Of a stretch of 64,000 bases of DNA, positions 27,401 through 36,067 are shown in pieces. The position numbers were made by a program, and so were the translations under genes. The notes beneath the pieces were generated by a model. The model made no database searches. It had not been told where the DNA came from and was given only the letters and a program-made list of their open reading frames with translations. This stretch comes from Cristatella mucedo (taxonomy: Eukaryota > Bryozoa > Phylactolaemata > Cristatellidae). Each line of letters opens with the position of its first letter. Position 1 is the first letter of the stretch. The DNA lies in the NCBI GenBank assembly GCA_009760855.2, contig WPIO01000030.1:2872001-2936000 (forward strand), given 5' to 3'.

Positions 27401-29204
27401 TTCCAGGCTTTGGGAGCATACGAACTAAGGGTACTGTCTCCAAAGGATTTGAAGTTCCTACGAGGTTTAGGTTAACGATTAGATTCCGAAAAGGAGATGG
27501 TACGATGTTTAGCCTGATAGGGGAGTAGATCTTATAGGTAGGCTGGAGCTGTATGTGGCAACTGCGACGCTCACGACACACAAGCCTAGCTGCAGAATTT
27601 TGCACCAGCTGTAAGCACCTGATTTCACATGCCGTTAGACCAGCAAGCAGTGAGTTATGAAAGTCGAGATGGGATATCACAAATGCATGGAGCAATTTAG
27701 ATGTGGTATCCCTGTCAAAGCGAGCCCGAATTTCAGCAATATTATGTGGCTGAAAGTAGGCAGATTTGCTGTGGAGCTAATGGGGTCGTCTGGCACTTTC
27801 TTGAATATTATACACCATATGGCATACCTTCTAGGCTGCCATATGCTTAAAACTGTGAATTTTTTAAACGGAGCTCGTTTCAGGTTTACATTTTTTGATT
27901 CTATACGTTTCTACTTGTTGATTCTCTTTTGGAGCTCTGTTGGTGGAAACTAAGTATTTTTTAAGATAATCACTTTGCTATGGGTTTGTTTCCTGTAGCA
28001 GCAGCTGCATAGGAAATACGGCCGTTCGAGAATGCATTATAGCTAATGGACGCGAGTCTACGTAGAATTTATTTTGCCTGGGCATCACTGGCGTTGCTCA
28101 AAAATGGTTTAGGGCCTGTCCTAGAAGGTGATCTCAGAGCCTAGATGTCAATGGATGCTGTCGTTAGGATGTGCCATTAAAGTATGAGGCACCCCAGGCA
28201 ACTGTTCTAGTTCCTCTGCTTTTCGCAATTTGTATTCTCTGCTTTGCTACCTCATCCTCCGCACTCAATCTTAGATTTCGTTTTTATTCGGCTTATGTAC
28301 AGTTTTATGTGTGCTTTGATTTATTCTCGCTTTCCAGTACCTCAAGTTCTTCAGCTCCCCCGAAGCCTATATGATCTATAATTCCAAGTACTTAGAAGTT
28401 TACTCTCTTCAATTGAACGATGAAAGTATCAACCTTGTAGTTACGGGAAGACCTATTTTATCTCGGAAAATGGAAAGCGTTATCTACAGACTATCTGGTT
28501 CCGGCTTATTCCCATTAGCGAATGCACATATTTTACATCTTCTCTTCGGAGATGCCATTTTTCTAAACGACTATATCTGCTGCATTTCAAACAGCATGCA
28601 TAGATAAGGGTATCATGTAAGTAATCATGTATCCCTGGAGTTGAATTGTGCTGCCACTAACCATTTGATGACTAGGGCACGAACCTGGCTTGTGTACAAA
28701 CAAGTATTAGGTATGTGGGTTAATGACCATTTTTGATACAATAGCAGTTGAAATTGTGGTTAAATACAAATGCAAGTGATTGGTTTTTCACTCGGGTACA
28801 TTAATTTTTAGTGAAGCTGCTGGCCTCCCACTTGCTGTCTTCCTGAAGTTTTGTTCTGAAGGTGACAACACGTCGGACGCATTGCATTTGGCTTCGTTTG
28901 CCAATACCTGGCTTCATTTACTTCACAGACAAGGCACACAACAGGTGATGTACTTTGCTGTGTGCTCTTCTGAAGCTTGTTGCTTGAGACTATATATCTT
29001 TTCTGGGAATGTTGCTGAGGGTTTTCTGTGAAAACATCAAGTTTGGAGTCAGTGAGTTTATTGCCCTTATATCCTCATAGGAGCTGTAATTACACATTTT
29101 CTTCCATTTTTTTTTAGGGAAGTCAGACTGGTGACTCGTGGCAGATCCCAAGGTCGTGGAATCTGAACTTTGGAAGCTGTGCAAATAAGCAGCTATACAA
29201 TTAA
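8615..29204 (+). CDS. PSMG2: Proteasome assembly chaperone 2 (PAC2), seven exons
   Basis: PSMG2 pairs with PSMG1; the dimer guides 20S proteasome alpha-ring assembly. Exons: 8615-8677, 9068-9239, 14170-14228, 20762-20880, 21022-21195, 28812-28944, 29118-29204 (TAA). Intron phases are 0, 1, 0, 2, 2, 0, and every junction agrees. The exon sum is 807 nt, giving 268 residues, close to the roughly 264 of the vertebrate protein. Family blocks in order: MFVPATF start; PAVSVGNVGQLAADL (22-36); ERIGYFYDDC and GNDPY in exon 2; VVIVQQRAQFVK (exon 3); KRKQFREKLLKW and VVLLSS (exon 4); IPGGGITKTLYDD (183-195); FLKFCSEGDN (206-215); WQIPRSW (248-254). The protein ends Leu-Tyr-Asn, which fits the HbYX proteasome-docking pattern. 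Introns 2, 3 and 5 (4.9, 6.5, 7.6 kb) are filled with LINEs, SINEs and Tc1 remnants. There is no TATA box. No canonical AATAAA lies within 800 bp of the stop; an AATATA variant is at 29368. The ATG was chosen because it gives the conserved MFVP start. Confidence 0.95.
9970..10800 (-). pseudogene. Decayed copy of a transposon-associated uncharacterised protein
   Basis: The minus strand keeps, in order and across frameshifts and stops: a segment with EWHLFIDD and SLKAMLLHN (near 10750-10690), an open piece at 10418-10230 (LDPLRKVPT, LHIKLGLIKQFVMALD, FKYVQRVLPQLS), and a last segment (LKEKMGAY, DDQGDYFHQ) near 10030-9975. The order and wording match an uncharacterised multi-copy protein common in invertebrate genomes, with 'LLHN', 'PPLHIKLGLMK' and 'GERFHQDI' blocks, usually regarded as transposon-derived. 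The family recall is from memory and unverified. It lies in PSMG2 intron 2, opposite strand. Not functional. Confidence 0.6.
10900..11252. other. Intronic sequence, nothing recognised
   Basis: Part of PSMG2 intron 2. No motif or splice-bounded frame seen. Confidence 0.3.
11253..12180 (-). mobile_element. CR1/L2-type LINE 3' half with (AAT)n tail
   Basis: (AAT)9-like tail at 11255-11280, then the 3' UTR (gcacttgataa, gcgctttaca). The minus-strand coding part reads VHAFVTFRLDSCNSLLTGLP, LHWLPVKQRIDFKVL, RSLHSLAPANLSDILPHQAK and PKAWNSLPTCVRTS. Continues with 'SAYFQ'- and 'NLGV'-equivalent sequence to about 12180. One of the better preserved truncated copies; in PSMG2 intron 2. Confidence 0.9.
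12195..12415 (-). mobile_element. LINE 3' UTR fragment
   Basis: Repeats the same 3' UTR block as the adjacent element (gacatgcacagggtcagcat, then ggacgaatcaca). This is therefore a separate insertion next to the previous one. Confidence 0.75.
12418..12500 (-). mobile_element. SINE-B/LINE tail fragment
   Basis: The sequence aagagaaatttctctattca plus ggcgcttcatgtatgcc matches the tail of the SINE at 49.96-50.1 kb. Only the tail is recognisable. Confidence 0.55.
12520..13088 (+). mobile_element. CR1/L2-type LINE 3' fragment
   Basis: A frame-broken C-terminus (cacagttgccgcattatacc, cttcattctctggcttcagc, aagcctggaagccaatcccg) ends with taagttctccgagggtgcta and attattatt. Inverted relative to both neighbours. 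Confidence 0.8.
13090..13960 (-). mobile_element. Degenerate LINE covering RT motif A to C-terminus
   Basis: The reverse complement near 13880-13900 encodes an 'SAAFDTISHQ'-like RT motif A. Sequence from 13100 to 13530 matches the C-terminal RT region (gctgaaagtaggcagactt; gtccagtattaataagttgg). It ends about 210 bp before PSMG2 exon 3. Confidence 0.65.
14390..14585 (-). repeat. 75-bp tandem duplication in a LINE-B 3' end
   Basis: Two near-identical 75-bp units start at about 14401 and 14476 (tacccactaaatgt / tacccactgtatgt, each with gtgtatctttn and aagcccccaag). The unit resembles the 3' end of the second LINE family at 30.05 and 48.99 kb. Lies just inside PSMG2 intron 3. Confidence 0.7.
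14586..15239. other. Intronic sequence, nothing recognised
   Basis: Part of PSMG2 intron 3. The minus-strand open frame at 14959-15204 has no splice or motif support. Confidence 0.3.
15240..15292. repeat. (GT)n microsatellite
   Basis: About 50 bases of GT dinucleotide with T interruptions, in PSMG2 intron 3. Confidence 0.9.
15895..16860 (-). mobile_element. CR1/L2-type LINE 3' half
   Basis: The tail at 15900-15965 is followed by 3' UTR blocks (ggtgacatgtacagggtcag). The decayed C-terminus (FCNSLFAALPAEAI, VTSHHFLPT) runs to an 'NLGV'-equivalent near 16760 and 'LVMGK'-equivalent near 16820 (tttgcccataactagtaagg). Confidence 0.85.
17100..18760. other. Intronic sequence, nothing recognised
   Basis: PSMG2 intron 3. 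Short open frames (e.g. 17757-18056 minus, 18049-18249 plus, 18296-18580 minus) lack splice context or motifs. Confidence 0.3.
18765..18830 (+). mobile_element. tRNA-like SINE head fragment
   Basis: An A-box-like tcagtccagtggttaagaa and a B-box-like aattcgaaccc lie 30 bp apart, as in tRNA-derived SINEs. The tail is not recognised. Confidence 0.4.
19036..19222 (+). mobile_element. SINE-A, tRNA-derived
   Basis: Head with A box (tggcacactaggaaacgtgg), internal palindrome, B box (gtgggtttgattcc), then the conserved body (cgccactgcaagcggtagtg, ctcttctgtcgctatacaaa) and a (TTTA)n end. In PSMG2 intron 3. Confidence 0.88.
19340..19680 (+). pseudogene. Tc1/mariner transposase fragment
   Basis: Frameshifted plus-strand remnant. 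The clearest block is YGGGIMVWGFF (about 19590-19626), the family's 'GGGSVMVWGCFS' motif between the first and second catalytic residues. Upstream pieces are very decayed. Confidence 0.5.
19690..20761. other. Intronic sequence up to PSMG2 exon 4
   Basis: No motif recognised. The minus-strand open frame 20696-20908 is the shadow of PSMG2 exon 4. Confidence 0.3.
21513..22290 (-). mobile_element. LINE 3' fragment interrupted by a SINE
   Basis: Flanks match one LINE in one orientation: 21513-21825 is the 3' UTR and end of the coding part (ggctttgggagcgtgtgaac). 22040-22290 continues into 'LPVKQ', 'RLVCR' and 'QNSAARL' equivalents (ttttgcaccagctgtacgca). A SINE-A sits between them. In PSMG2 intron 5. 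Confidence 0.8.
21836..22012 (-). mobile_element. SINE-A nested in a LINE
   Basis: Reverse-oriented SINE-A body (agctgatttaacagcatctt, agcgacagaagagcctttac) with B box (aggatttgaacctacgac) and palindrome (gacctcgggaccgaggt). It interrupts the LINE on both sides, so it inserted later. Confidence 0.9.
22620..23345 (-). pseudogene. Inactive Tc1/mariner transposase
   Basis: Minus-strand remains run through most of the protein. A helix-turn-helix end (VRRRLDEAGL, 23220-23185) is followed after a frameshift by RVVKGKPHLPAKN and LQWAKARSHWTADD. Then come QFGGKGVVVKGCIS, IMTQDVYLDLLQNVGLPSA, DYIFLHDKYPKHT and MDWPSQSPDLKRIKHLWDEV. In the family the last block reads 'NPIEHLW', with Glu as the third DDE catalytic residue; here it is Lys. 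Stops and shifts also break the frame. Dead copy in PSMG2 intron 5. Confidence 0.85.
23360..23545 (-). mobile_element. tRNA-like head plus LINE RT fragment
   Basis: 23395-23432 in reverse reads ttttggctcagtggttaaga, a perfect A-box type tRNA-like segment. 23435-23545 is LINE RT C-terminus (SAYFQQRNFVKIRKCLDTDT). Probably two old insertions side by side. Confidence 0.55.
23598..23782 (-). mobile_element. SINE-A
   Basis: (TAAA)n end, body (agcggcagaagagcctttac), B box (gcaatcgaacccacgacc) and a full palindrome (gacctcgggaccgaggtc). Confidence 0.9.
23813..23985 (-). mobile_element. SINE-A, adjacent copy
   Basis: Same orientation as the copy ending about 30 bp away. The body (agcgacagaagagcctttat) and head (gccttacccagtgtgccatc) are intact in outline. 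Confidence 0.9.
24460..24560 (-). mobile_element. LINE 3' tail with (AAT)n
   Basis: Ten AAT units, then cacttgataaagcgcgcaca, gagaactcaattactttcta and catttgctgcaaagg. Only the extreme 3' end of the LINE is present. Confidence 0.85.
24636..25330 (-). mobile_element. Degenerate LINE 3' fragment
   Basis: The 3' UTR begins at 24640 (aataataattatacgtcg). The C-terminal block at 24940-25000 is a decayed relative of the gggagcatacgaactaaatg block. Further matches run to about 25300 (gagttttgtgccaatagcag). Confidence 0.6.
25805..25983 (+). mobile_element. SINE-A, well preserved
   Basis: Complete plus-strand copy: A box (ttggcacgctaggtaaggcg), palindrome gacctcggtcccgaggtc, B box gggttcgattgc, body (cgccactgcaagcggtggtg; aggctcttctgtcgctatac) and end (gaggctgtttaagcagctag). 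Confidence 0.92.
25984..27070. other. Intronic sequence, nothing recognised
   Basis: AT-rich PSMG2 intron 5 sequence with a G10 run near 26323. No motif or splice-bounded frame seen. Confidence 0.3.
27075..27800 (-). mobile_element. CR1/L2-type LINE 3' half
   Basis: (AAT)n tail at 27079, 3' UTR blocks (gatatgcacagggtcagcat), then the coding end (tccaggctttgggagcatac; NSAARLVCRERRSCH on the minus strand) up to 'SAYFQ'-equivalent at 27750. Confidence 0.88.
28070..28260 (+). mobile_element. LINE reverse-transcriptase fragment (motif B region)
   Basis: Decayed 'GITGVAQKWF', 'SLDVNG' and 'VPLKYEAPQATVLVPLLFA' segments match the region just upstream of and including RT motif B of the 44-kb copy. 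Lies upstream of PSMG2 exon 6. Confidence 0.75.
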
Positions 29205-29410
29205 TAGAGCTCTTCACTTTAACTTTTGCCTTCTGTTGGTGATCTTGTGGATCTGATGCACTGTTCCCTAGTCCACAGATGAAATGGCTGAGATGCTCCT
29301 TGCTCCAGCCTGTGCCGATAGCTGTGCAACTCACCTGCCAAATGGGCATATCATGTTTTGCTATCGTAATATATTGCAAGCTCCTACTGCTTTACCTACT
29401 ACTTTTGATG

Positions 29411-29494
29411 TAGGATACAAGCTAGCCATAAGTACTGTGCATCTTAGTAATAGGATCAAGCTAGCCAAAAGTACTGTGCATTTTAGTAATGTGA
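29411..29494. repeat. 39-bp tandem duplication
   Basis: Two copies starting with caagctagcca at 29418 and 29457, each containing agtactgtgcat and tttagtaat-like sequence. In the likely 3' UTR or downstream flank of PSMG2. Confidence 0.85.
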
Positions 29495-30029
29495 TACTAG
29501 TCTCGGTAACATTACTGCACATACCCGTGCGGTGGACTCGGACCAGCAGAAGCGTGCATGCACCTACTGCTTCGATGGTTAGGTTTTAAAGTTATGATGC
29601 TTCCTACTTAGATGTGACTCGTGTCGCGTCTTTAAATCCAAAAAACCAGCCCGGGCTCCCTACAGTACTCTTAGTGGCTCACTTTTCAAGCAGCTGATAC
29701 ACAAAAGGATTCCTTCCCTGCTATGCAAGCCCTGCTTCACCCACTTCTGCAATCGTGCCTGAGTTAATAGCCTTCATCTGCTTTGTGGCTGCAAGCTATT
29801 TTTTGGCATTGCGGTATTTCGATAACTTAATGGACCCTTGATGTGCCCAAGTTCCTCCAATGGCTGCTTTATGTTATCTCTTGGTATGTGTGGACGTCCC
29901 CTCTTCCAACAAAGGTCACTGTCGACACCTATTATTACCAAATTCGGCACTCCTGGACCCGTGCAGATATTACAGAGTGCCTGTAGGCTGCAGTCGCTCA
30001 GTAATAATACGAATATTTAATAATCCAAT

Positions 30030-30840
30030 TGATATATAGCTTATATGTAATGTAATGTATCTTTCTCTGTAACTTCACAAAGCCATTTAGTCCAAGTTGG
30101 TGTTACGAAGGAGAGTTTGTATAGCACACTCACAGCCCTACGAGGCTTTCAACAGACTGCATCTCACCCAACAAAGAGAAGTGGGAAGCAAAGCAGAGTC
30201 ACGAGAGCAGTTGAGGTATTGAGTAGCATGGAAGTAGTAGCTCAGGACCCCTGAAAAGGGTGAGCCCTAGTCGGTAGCAGGAGAGTAGTTGTCGTTTCTT
30301 CAGAATTGTGGAAGCGAGTTCCACAGTCTAGGACCTGCAGAGCGAAAGCTTCTATCGCCAACGGTCATCAAGCAGAAGAATGGAACAGCTAATTTATCGT
30401 CCATACAGGACCTGAGGGCACGAAGAGGCTGAAACTGGTGCAGCAGTTCAGCTAGGTACGGATGAGCTAAGCCGTGGTGGGCCCTGAAGTTGAGTGTAAG
30501 AACTTTGCTCTGTATCCGTTGATCAACCGGCAGCCAACCTAACTCTTAGCAAGGGAGAAACGTTCTCAAACCTCTGGGACTTGAAAACCAGCCTTGCAGC
30601 CATACTCATTGCTTGCTGCATTGGCCTAGTTGCTTTCTTTGATAGCCCAGCCAAAAGGGAGTTACAAAATCAAGCCGAGACATAACTAAGGAGCTAGTTA
30701 CATTTTGTGCAATTTACCGTGGAAGACAGCTGTCATAAGACAGCCCATCTTACGAGGCCAGCTGTCAGTCAAGCCTACGACCCTACAGTTCCAGATACTT
30801 GCTCCACGGCTGATTAACACACTGGTTGTACCCACGCTAG
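30030..30840 (-). mobile_element. Second LINE family (LINE-B) 3' fragment
   Basis: Shares with 48986-49765 the sequences atgtatctttctctgtaact, tgtatagcacactcacagcc, gagagcagttgaggta and aattgtggaagcgagttcca. On the minus strand this is the C-terminal RT region of a CR1/L2-like LINE distinct from the main family. Confidence 0.8.
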
Positions 30841-30849
30841 GCGCTCAAT

Positions 30850-32960
30850 AAAAACGTATGAAAACGATTTCTAGGACTCCCAGGTGTGACCGGGCAAGTA
30901 ATTAATCGATTATTATTGACTTTATGTTTGGATGTTTAATCAGTTATGTAGAGTGATGAATCAGAATCTTTAGGAAGCTTGCTCTGCATTCCGATAAAAA
31001 TAGTATCACTATTTACAGGGTCACTGGAGGTTTACTTCCAACCAACTTTTTAGTGACTCACATTTTAATATGTAGTTATCTTTTCATATGCTTTTTCGTG
31101 TACTTAGCGAATGAAGAGTAGCAAAGCATGCTTTATGAGTGTCGAGTTTGCTGGTTTCCCAAATTACCGAGCTTGTAGCACCTAATCTGATAGCAAGCAG
31201 GGTTACCCTATTACGATCTCTGTATACAAGTCGTCTTATCACGTTCTCTGCATACAGGTCGTCGTGTTGGTACTGTAAATCAAAATACATTCTCAAAATG
31301 TTACCTAGGTAACTGTTGCGTGCAAAAGAAATAACGATATAACTGCTCAGTTCAAATTGTACATAAGGATTTATGAACTATTATCGATAAAGAAAAACGA
31401 TAGGCTATATGAATCCTTTTTGCTGCTATGAATATAGAATAGGTCAATAGTTCAGATGGCTGGTACAAATTCGTTATCCTGGATACAAGAAATGTTATGT
31501 CGCAGAAATCCTTCATCGTACAAGTCTGCTGGCTGCTTTATTCGTATTCGTAAATGAGTTCATAGCTCTTATTGCACTGCTTTTTATGACTCCAAGCAAA
31601 AGAACTTTCTGGTCGGAAATGACAAAATTTTGGTCGCTCCAGGCAGAGGTACTACTCTATCCGAGGCCATTGCAGTCCAGCAGCTAGGGTAGCTAGCCAG
31701 TCTTAAGAGTAATACTTCTGCTCCACAATGGCCAAGGAATACTAAGCTGGGCTTTGGCTAGCAGACGTATTATGATGGATGTTCTTGTGCATCTAGTATA
31801 GCACGAAAGCTGGCATTTGCTAAGGTAACGCGACTTCTCACAAAGGCACGCCTTACTTATTCTCGGAGATCGTAAACGTAAGGTGAAGGCTGAGATTAAT
31901 GGAAATCTTATTCAAATTGAGCTTATTTTTACTAGTGATGGCAACGTCAATTTCACTATGGTACCATGGTCCATGTCAATTTTCTTTGCCTGGTGTGTAT
32001 ATATATGTAGATATAGCTTGTTATTTTATCACTGACCTAACAATCAGCACCACTTTCAGCCGAAGTCTCGTTCATTGAACAAATTTGTGTGAGGATTAAG
32101 GCATTATATAAATTCATTTTCGCAGTTTTCATGACTAAAGACGAAATGAATAAACCGACTGGGAAAAAAGGCCTAGATTCTTACAGAGTTTGGTACCTTT
32201 AGTATCACATGAATTGTATATGGGAGTTAGACCTACCGGCAAGTGCTAATCAGAAACGTCTGTTCTCTCTAGCCTCCAGGGATGGTAGAGAGTAGTTTAT
32301 TGTACTGCGGAGATTACACGAGACGACAGCAACGGCAATAGCAAACAATAATGAATGAGCCTCTACACAAGCAAAGCGTAGCTAGATTAAGTAATCGACC
32401 GCAAGGGGTCGCCGGCATGCGGAGAAATAAATGCGCGCCATACGTAATGGAAGACTTAACTTCTAAAGACGTAACTGCTAAATGTTCGAGCTGAACTTAG
32501 TACGCGGTAAACGGTCATTTAGATTATTCACGTAAGTCCTGGTCTTTTGTAAGTAGTCCCAGTCTACATAAACAATGTAAATAATTTTTTGAAAGCGGTA
32601 AGTAATAAGTTTTGGCTAACGGCTATATAAATCCAGTTTTAATCGAAGGGTTCACACGCTGGCTTGTCCTCAAAAATTACTGCTCTGAACAGCAAGCAGG
32701 ACAGCAACCTTGGGGTGCGAGAATGGATCATAGACTAAAGATTGGTCTGTAGTGATCAGCTTGTATTAAGGGTGTAGCCAGGATTTTGGCTTGCGCCCTA
32801 AACATATATCCCCAGGGCTGGAAAAAAGATCACGGCGCTTACGACGAAGTAGGCTCGAATAGACTCTTTAGCTCTTTTGACAGCTTATTTGACTCACATT
32901 TCTATTCCAGCTGTTTATTTCAACTGTTATTTTATGTCGTAAAGGTGCACCGCGAGAAAA
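30850..32960. other. No recognised gene
   Basis: AT-rich sequence with a 28-bp tandem duplication at 31209-31265. No splice-bounded exon that I can support. Confidence 0.3.
31209..31265. repeat. 28-bp tandem duplication
   Basis: attacgatctctgtatacaa and atcacgttctctgcatacag start 28 bp apart, each followed by gtcgtc. The duplication creates a spurious minus-strand open frame. Confidence 0.8.
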
Positions 32961-32967
32961 ACAATGT

Positions 32968-33125
32968 CAGCTGATTGAACAGCTTCATTTGTATAGCGAC
33001 AAAAGACCCTTAACGGTTGTCACCACAGCTTGCAGTTGGCAATAAAGGATTTCCCACTACAGGATTCAAGCCTGCGAACTTGATAGTAAAGAGCGAGTAT
33101 CTTACCTGCTGGGCTATCACGGCCA
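32968..33125 (-). mobile_element. SINE-A, diverged
   Basis: The body (agctgattgaacagcttcat, agcgacaaaagacccttaac) and head (taccTGCTGGGCTATCACGG) are recognisable. The palindrome is mutated away. Confidence 0.82.
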
Positions 33126-33569
33126 CTTGGAAGCCGTCATACACCGAGGCTTGTGGCACACGAGCGTCGTTCGACATTCTAAAAACAGTTTGTATGCATG
33201 CATGCACATTCACTCGCGTCTCATTGTGAACTCCACTAAGCCGTTCAAGCTGAGCAATAGATTTTTCTATAGCGCATTAAAAGTTGAAAATTTCTGGTGT
33301 GCATACATCTCCCTCTGCACGGCTTTGAAGGACGCACCTTAGTCAGCAGCAGCATAGAACGCGTGGGAGCTCTTATCTCAGCTTGAGGGGAGAAGGCTGC
33401 TCAATGGCGGCTAGCAGCTCGGCACATCTTTATAGACCTGACTACAATTAAACTATGTGCAGCAACTCTACAAATAAGATGGCGCAAAGTCCAAGTTATC
33501 AACTTCAGCTCGAAATCCAATTCTGCACATTTTTCGCACTCTTCTTTTGTCCAGGTACTCACTAGCAGT

Positions 33570-33738
33570 CTCTCCCTCCCTCCCTCCCTCCCTCCCTCCC
33601 TCCCTCTCTCTCTCTCTCTCTCTTTCGCTCTTTTTTCTCCTTATCTCTCTCTCTCTCTCACTTTATCTCTCTCTCACTTTATATCTCGCTCTCTCTTTTT
33701 CTCTATTTCTCTCGCTTTCTCGCTCTCTCGCTCTCTCG

Positions 33739-33812
<74 letters not shown>
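33570..33812. repeat. (CTCC)n/(CT)n pyrimidine tract
   Basis: About 240 bp of near-pure pyrimidine on the plus strand: CCCT units, then interrupted and finally perfect CT repeats. Ser/Leu open frames across it are artefacts. Confidence 0.97.
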
Positions 33813-33816
<4 letters not shown>

Positions 33817-34599
33817 ATCTGAAGTCCCAGCTAAAAAAAAATCCTTCAGAAAAACGTGTTCCAATCGGTTCGCCTAATTCTCACCAGCGCCACTCGGGTA
33901 TCTCTATATTCGGTAGCCGCTTCCGGGCTCTCTCGCTGTCTGACGGAGTGGAAGATTGTATAGGCTTATGGCTCAATCAGCTCTACTTGGTTCTCATGCT
34001 AGAGCGACCGGGAGTGACTTGGCTGACAACGTTAATGTTCGGCCATGCGATCCAACTAGGGCATGCATAATGTAGCCGCTAGTCGGAGCTGCTAAGCAGT
34101 CTGCCCAGCCAATTTAATCAGGTATGCTTGCTAGCAAATGCTTAATCTGCTTGCTATACGTCCCAGACATCGCTACAGGGCTCAAAGTCCCGAGGAATGG
34201 CTACAATGTAGCTCAAGCGGTTCCTGTCTAAGGAAAATTTCCGATTTGTTTTGCTATTTAATTTTAATCTACCTCAGAAAATTCGTTACCCAGTCTCGTG
34301 TCATGTGGTCCCGTGAAGCGTTTGGTCTCATAGTCTTGCTTACGCTTCTAGATGAAGTTTGATCTGGTTCTACGTCTGTGCGCTTTTACTGATTCTGAAA
34401 ACAGGCAGTGGTCATCGAGAAAAGTCAATTATATAAGGCTGTCGAAATAAGTTAACCATACCTCTTCAAGCGGGCAGAAATGCAGGTTGCATTCTCGGTT
34501 GACATAGAATTGCTGTTACGGCTCGGAATGGTTTTTCTTGAAATCCACATCAACCACGCAGTATTCTACTTTTTATCCGAAACCATAATCTTGGAAAGC

Positions 34600-35110
34600 G
34601 GCTAAATTAGTCGTAGTGCTAACGAGTGCCAGCGGTCGTGTAGCCGGCATTTCGCGGAGCTGCACGGTGCTGCGTTATTTTCGCGAACGATGTCCGCCCA
34701 ATCCAGCCACGCTGCGAGCACGAGCCAGTCAGCGGCGAGCTGCAGCTGCTGCGGGTGATCGCTTGCTCCTCTCGAGCTGCAGCTCCCTGTGTTGTGTCTG
34801 GGTAACGCGCCGCGCCCCGCTTGCGCGCGCTCCGTACAATGAGCGACATTTCTCGCTGCTTGTGGCGCAGCTTGTGCAAGCAGTTGCTCCCTCCTTATTG
34901 TTTGCTCAATTCGCAGCGTGTTTTTAGACGGCGGCAATGACGTCACCATGATGATATTTTGGTTGGGCTGCTTCTCGTTTGACGTGCATGCTGCAGCGGC
35001 GTACTCCTTTTCTGGGCCCGGCTAAGGCCTTGCTCGCGTCATACCGCGGCTGCCGCCCTCCAAGGCAAGAAAGCTTAAAACACTTCAAGTCAGCCACCTG
35101 TCCGAATTCC
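34600..35110. promoter_or_regulatory. CpG-rich promoter-like block with CCAAT and palindromic CRE
   Basis: Clear local rise in GC and CpG against AT-rich flanks. It holds a CCAAT at 34698-34702 and a perfect CRE palindrome TGACGTCA at 34938-34945. Two bases further (34948) is an ATG in strong context (caccATGa) that opens only 25 codons with a hydrophobic start. On the minus strand, a good branch point and acceptor at 35058-35059 could instead open a terminal exon 35057-34924. Promoter is the simpler reading; the gene it serves is not identified. Confidence 0.45.
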
Positions 35111-35787
35111 CCGACGTTCAAGACGACGCTTATCGGCGTCAGTATTAGGCGTCAAATTATAAACTGAAAGCTTATTGCGTGTGCTAATCAATAGCCGTGC
35201 TACTTGGATTTAGTTACGTCGTAGTGCATACGGCAACGCTATTCTTCAAATCCTTTGAATCTGGACTCATTCCATGGAATGACAAGCTAATACCAGGTGG
35301 ATACTGAAATAGATAAAATATAGTTCCCGATTATTAGCTGCTGCTAGTGCATGGATGCCTACGAAACTTTTAGTTCTTTTGGGTAGCAGGTTTTGAGTCG
35401 GCCTTAACGCGGCGGATCATTACTCATTATTTATTAACACGATTGGAAGTAAATGCTACGAAACAGGTGTTAGACAGTGACTTCGTTGTGGCTTGTCCTT
35501 GGAAAGCTTTGAGAGATGCTACGTTTTTCTGGAGCATTGTACTAAACATGTATACATTGTTCCTTACAAGTGCAAGATTCCAGGATTGCCGAGCTATTGA
35601 TGATATCTTATGCTATGACTATGCATTCCTGTAAGCCGAAGTAATGCCCCAAACAACTTGTCCTATAGACTTATCTTGACTTAATATGCTGAGGTACGAG
35701 CGCTCAGGGTCACAAGTATTCGTCTGAGAATTTGAGGCGGCTGAGAATAGCACCGTTACGAGCCCTGTGTTTAAATAACAATAGATC

Positions 35788-35957
35788 CAGCTGATTGAAC
35801 AGCCTCTTTTGCAAAACGACAGAAGAGCCTTTATAGCTATCACCACCACTTGCAGCAGCGATACAAGATCGCCTACCGCAGGAATCGAACCCACGACCTT
35901 GGGACTGAGGTCGTTAAAAGCGACCGCCTTACATAGTGTGCCATCACGGCTCACCAT
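35788..35957 (-). mobile_element. SINE-A
   Basis: Body (agctgattgaacagcctctt, acgacagaagagcctttata), B box (ggaatcgaacccacgacc) and head (ttacatagtgtgccatcacg). Confidence 0.9.
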
Positions 35958-36067
35958 GTGTTTGTTGTCTACTTCTTACCGGACGTGGAAGCCACACACC
36001 ATACTTTTAATAGCACGTCATTAAGAGACGAGATGGAAGTACATGCATGAAATATACATGCACTTAC

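Noticed and set aside
31084-31296. Exon-like minus-strand frame after a good acceptor
   Set aside because: The open frame is produced by a 28-bp tandem duplication, and no partner exon exists.
33547-33822. Ser/Leu-rich 91-codon open frame
   Set aside because: Translation of the pyrimidine tract; the same applies to 38466-38735.
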